The translations under genes were made by a program, and so were the position numbers. Below, piece after piece: positions 5,235 through 7,626 of a DNA stretch of 7,626 nucleotides. The stretch's first letter is position 1; each line of letters opens with the position of its first letter. The DNA comes from an uncultured Corynebacterium sp. (GTDB lineage Bacteria > Actinomycetota > Actinomycetes > Mycobacteriales > Mycobacteriaceae): the NCBI GenBank assembly GCA_915275065.1, contig CAJZGD010000120.1, positions 1-7,626 of the forward strand. Direction: 5' to 3'. The notes under the pieces were generated by a model. That model had not been told where the DNA came from and searched no databases. It worked only from the letters and a program-made list of their open reading frames with translations.

Positions 5235-6143
5235 CTACTCGTCCCGGGTCATCTTGGACTTATTGAGTGCGATGGCCAGCGCTGCCAGGCTGATCGTCAC
5301 CACTAGGAAATACCCGACGCTCACGGTGGGATTCCACATGAACCATTCCATCGGCGGATTTTCGAACACCCGTGTGCCATTCTTGAACGGGAGCAGGCTA
5401 TAGAGAATCCGGGTGGATTCGTCCGCGCCATTCAGCATGCCCTCAATCACTAACACCCACATGAACAACATGGTGAGCGCGGAAGACAAATTATTGGTGA
5501 AAATGGCCACCGCAACCCCGAATGCAACAGTGCCGACGGCAATGATCGTAATCATCACGCCCATCTTCAGGTACTCGGCAACGCTCGCGCCAACGAACCG
5601 CTGCCACGGCTGACCGGTAAGCGCCAGGCTACCCAACGTTACCGCGGTGGACAACAACGCCATGACCATCATGGATACAATGGCAACGATGGTCAACCAC
5701 ACCCATTTGGCTACCCAGATCGCAAACCTATTGGGCAGGCTTAACAGTTTCAGCTTGGCAAACCCGGTGCGTTCCTCACGCAGCATGTAGCGGGCAATCC
5801 AAATGAACAGGCCGTACATGGCGAATTGGAATACTCCGCTGATAGCGGCCCGCGCCGAGGGGGCGGCCTCCTCACCACCATAGCGGATCACCAGATTACT
5901 TGAGGCCGCCGACCATGCCACCGTGATCATGGCGGTGACAAAAAGAATGTAGAAGCCGGCGGCATCAAATCTTAGCTGGGACCATTCCCCACGCAGGGCG
6001 CGCAGCAACGGAGGCTGGGTGGCGGCAAATGCCGAGGCATGCGCAGGCTGCGACGAGTGCGGCATTGGTCGGGCTGCTGGACGCGCCGACGAGCGGGGAG
6101 CGGTGCGGGAAGTGGTACGGGAGGCAGAGTGAGTTGTGCTCAT
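5235..6143 (-). CDS. ABC-2 type membrane permease, lantibiotic immunity/export-like
   Basis: This 302-residue protein has about six hydrophobic segments (roughly residues 62-80, 100-118, 145-172, 190-214, 218-236 and 275-294), the normal layout of an ABC-2 permease subunit. It would form the membrane channel for the ATPase encoded just upstream. Its ATG overlaps that gene's stop as ATGA, and AAGGA lies upstream, so the two should be made in step. Beside a LanM, such pairs usually act in self-protection (LanFE/BcrAB type) or export; that role is inferred from context. The first ~45 residues are an unusual tail rich in Ser, Arg, Pro, Ala and Thr with several Arg and His, with no signal-peptide core. 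A later Met at residue 27 is possible, but the ATGA overlap favours the longer start. The TAG stop lies 14 bp before lanM. Confidence 0.9.
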   Translation of the reverse strand: MSTTHSASRTTSRTAPRSSARPAARPMPHSSQPAHASAFAATQPPLLRALRGEWSQLRFDAAGFYILFVTAMITVAWSAASSNLVIRYGGEEAAPSARAAISGVFQFAMYGLFIWIARYMLREERTGFAKLKLLSLPNRFAIWVAKWVWLTIVAIVSMMVMALLSTAVTLGSLALTGQPWQRFVGASVAEYLKMGVMITIIAVGTVAFGVAVAIFTNNLSSALTMLFMWVLVIEGMLNGADESTRILYSLLPFKNGTRVFENPPMEWFMWNPTVSVGYFLVVTISLAALAIALNKSKMTRDE

Positions 6144-7060
6144 TGAAATTCAACCTGTCCTTCAGAAATTTGTTCGAATGCTTCAGCAAGGGTGGTGTGG
6201 GAAACCGTGAGATGCGTCAAGTCCACCTCGGCGGTTCGCGCGGCGATAGACACATCCTCTGGGGGCACATTGACCTGGGTTTTTCCATCATCCATTGGTG
6301 TGATCTCCAGGCCGGTGTACATCGCATGCAGTTGGGACACAATGAGATCATTGGCGTAGGAAGCAAACACGGTGTGCTGGGCGCCCTCGGTGAGTTCGGC
6401 AAGCGGCCCCTCCCACAGGGTTTTGCCCTTGCCCAGAATGACCACCCGGGAGGCAATCAGTTCGGAGTCGGCAAGAAAATGGCTGGAAAGCAGCGTGGTC
6501 CCCCCGGCCCGCGTGTGGGATTCCAGCAGCTCATTGAGCCAGCGCATGCCGGCCGGGTCCAGGCCATTGACGGGCTCATCCAGGATGAGCAGCTCTGGGT
6601 CCCCCAATAGGGCTGCGGCAATACCGCAGCGCTGGCGCATGCCCAGCGAAAAGTCGGAAACTTTACGGCCGGCCGCGCTGGTGAGCCCACACATTTCGAG
6701 GCAATCGGCAACCCTACGGCGATGGATGCCGGCCAGGTCAGCGAGAACCCGCAGGTTTTGCTCTGCAGTGAGGGCGGTATCCAACCAGGTGGCGTCGAGC
6801 AGCGCCCCGATGGTGCGTTTGGGATCGGGGAGCTGACTGTAGTGCCGGCCCATGATGGTGATGTCACCCTTGTCAATGGTGTCTAGGCCACAGATCATGC
6901 GCAGGAGGGTGGATTTGCCAGCACCATTTGGCCCGGCAAGCAGGGTGACTTGGCCTTCCTGAACATCGAATGATACGTCATCAATGACCTGGTGTGATCC
7001 GTAGCGTTTGTACAGATGGGAAACGGAAATTTTAGTTGCAGTTGTTGTTGCAGTTGTCAT
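6140..7060 (-). CDS. ABC transporter ATP-binding subunit, LanF/BcrA-like
   Basis: This is the cytoplasmic ATPase partner of the following permease. Its 306 residues contain Walker A GPNGAGKST (43-51), the signature region FSLGMRQRCGIAAALL (about 137-152), Walker B LLILDEP (157-163) with a following NGLDP loop, and the switch His194 in SSHFL. The C-terminal ~100 residues form the short accessory region common in BcrA/DrrA-type ATPases. The N-terminus MTTATTTATK is Thr-rich and probably disordered. ATG 7060 follows a GAGG motif by about ten bases, 6 bp after the preceding transporter stop. Such ATPases beside lanM usually provide producer immunity, but export of an unrelated substrate cannot be excluded by sequence alone. 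Confidence 0.96.
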   Translation of the reverse strand: MTTATTTATKISVSHLYKRYGSHQVIDDVSFDVQEGQVTLLAGPNGAGKSTLLRMICGLDTIDKGDITIMGRHYSQLPDPKRTIGALLDATWLDTALTAEQNLRVLADLAGIHRRRVADCLEMCGLTSAAGRKVSDFSLGMRQRCGIAAALLGDPELLILDEPVNGLDPAGMRWLNELLESHTRAGGTTLLSSHFLADSELIASRVVILGKGKTLWEGPLAELTEGAQHTVFASYANDLIVSQLHAMYTGLEITPMDDGKTQVNVPPEDVSIAARTAEVDLTHLTVSHTTLAEAFEQISEGQVEFQ

Positions 7061-7066
7061 AGGTTG

Positions 7067-7626
7067 TTAACCTCGGCTCTCCATCAAGTTTTTGAGATAA
7101 TCGGGAGACTCGGTGACGATGGTGCCGTCCTCGGTAAAGCGGAGAACAGTATCGTCGGGTCCTGCCGCGGTGGGTCGGTGCGCAATGCTGATCAGGGTCA
7201 TATTCAAATCGCGGAGAGCAGCGGTGATGGCACGTTCCGTTGGCACGTCGACGGCGCTAGTGGCCTCATCCAGTACAAGGAGCGATGGTTTGCCGGCGAT
7301 TGCTCGACTGAGGGCGAACCGTTGCCGCTGGCCGCCGGAGAAGGCGCTACCCATGTCACCAACAGGGGTGCTCAATTTGAGGGGGAGTTCCCGCACAACG
7401 GAGTCCATTTGGGTGATCTTGAGGGCCGCCCAAATTTCTTTGTCGGAAATGTCCCGACCAAAGGCGATATTATCCCGGATTGTGCCTGAGACCAGGTAGT
7501 TTTCCTGGGGGGCAAAGCCAATGTGACGAGCACGCGCTTCTGGTGACATATCAGCAACGTCTATGCCATTGATTCGAATACTACCCGACGAGGGTTGCAC
7601 CAACCCCGTAATGAGTCGGGCAAAGG
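7067..7626 (-). CDS. ABC exporter, C-terminal ATPase domain (5' part outside window)
   Basis: About 185 codons are visible and the frame stays open to the window edge. The first residues, FARLITGL, match the helix right after a Walker A motif, so Walker A itself and the whole membrane domain lie outside. Visible motifs are the Q-loop region APQENYLVSGTIRDNIAFG, the signature FSGGQRQRFALSRAI, Walker B LLVLDEATSAVD and the switch ISIAHRP. These belong to exporter-type (ABC-B/MsbA-like) transporters with fused membrane and ATPase domains, unlike the separate-subunit pair downstream. Next to lanM it is a candidate LanT secreting the modified peptide. Whether it has an N-terminal C39 leader peptidase cannot be seen. 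It could instead be one half of a heterodimeric exporter. The TAA stop lies 6 bp before the next gene, indicating one operon. Confidence 0.94.
   Translation of the reverse strand, partial: FARLITGLVQPSSGSIRINGIDVADMSPEARARHIGFAPQENYLVSGTIRDNIAFGRDISDKEIWAALKITQMDSVVRELPLKLSTPVGDMGSAFSGGQRQRFALSRAIAGKPSLLVLDEATSAVDVPTERAITAALRDLNMTLISIAHRPTAAGPDDTVLRFTEDGTIVTESPDYLKNLMESRG

Noticed and set aside
7067..7603. Complete small ATPase starting at a TTG at 7603
   Set aside because: The frame stays open to the window edge with FARLITGL before that codon, typical of sequence just after Walker A, so the gene is simply cut by the window.

Overview
The window looks like a high-GC actinobacterial chromosome segment, most likely Corynebacterium or a close relative. 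This rests on the DnaJ and HspR proteins (for example the DnaJ N-terminus around EWVDKDYYADLG and its C-terminus WAGNE), the dnaJ-hspR gene order, the HAIR heat-shock operator, and high GC at third codon positions. The genus is inferred from remembered family sequences, not from a search.

Layout. Bases 1-202 hold the 3' end of a plus-strand gene. A possible small plus-strand gene (199-420) overlaps it by ATGA and converges on hspR. Everything else of substance is on the minus strand and reads from right to left. A promoter carrying a HAIR operator (2045-2065) drives dnaJ (882-2009, TTG start) and then hspR (417-827). To the right of an intergenic stretch (2071-2382) lies the 3' part of a class II lanthipeptide operon. 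In transcription order it has the C-terminal ATPase domain of an exporter-type ABC transporter (7067 to the window edge), an ABC-2 type ATPase (6140-7060), its membrane partner (5235-6143), and the LanM lanthipeptide synthetase (2383-5220). Spacings are 6 bp, a 4-bp overlap and 14 bp, so the four genes are almost certainly co-transcribed. A 14-bp perfect-stem hairpin (2207-2243) probably ends this transcript before the dnaJ promoter.

How the genes work together. LanM would dehydrate Ser/Thr in a precursor peptide and close (methyl)lanthionine rings with Cys. The exporter would secrete the product and possibly cut the leader, though its N-terminal half is outside the window. The ATPase/permease pair resembles LanFE/BcrAB self-protection or export pairs. 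No convincing precursor gene is visible; it most likely lies beyond base 7626. HspR with DnaJ would repress its own promoter through HAIR.

Main points of interest. The lanthipeptide operon sits where grpE would normally precede dnaJ, and dnaJ-hspR has its own HAIR promoter, which suggests the classical dnaK-grpE-dnaJ-hspR operon has been split. The LanM appears to carry RPH in place of the usual KPR near the ATP-binding lysine. The lanM-dnaJ spacer holds several strong palindromes and two overlapping small reading frames of uncertain status.
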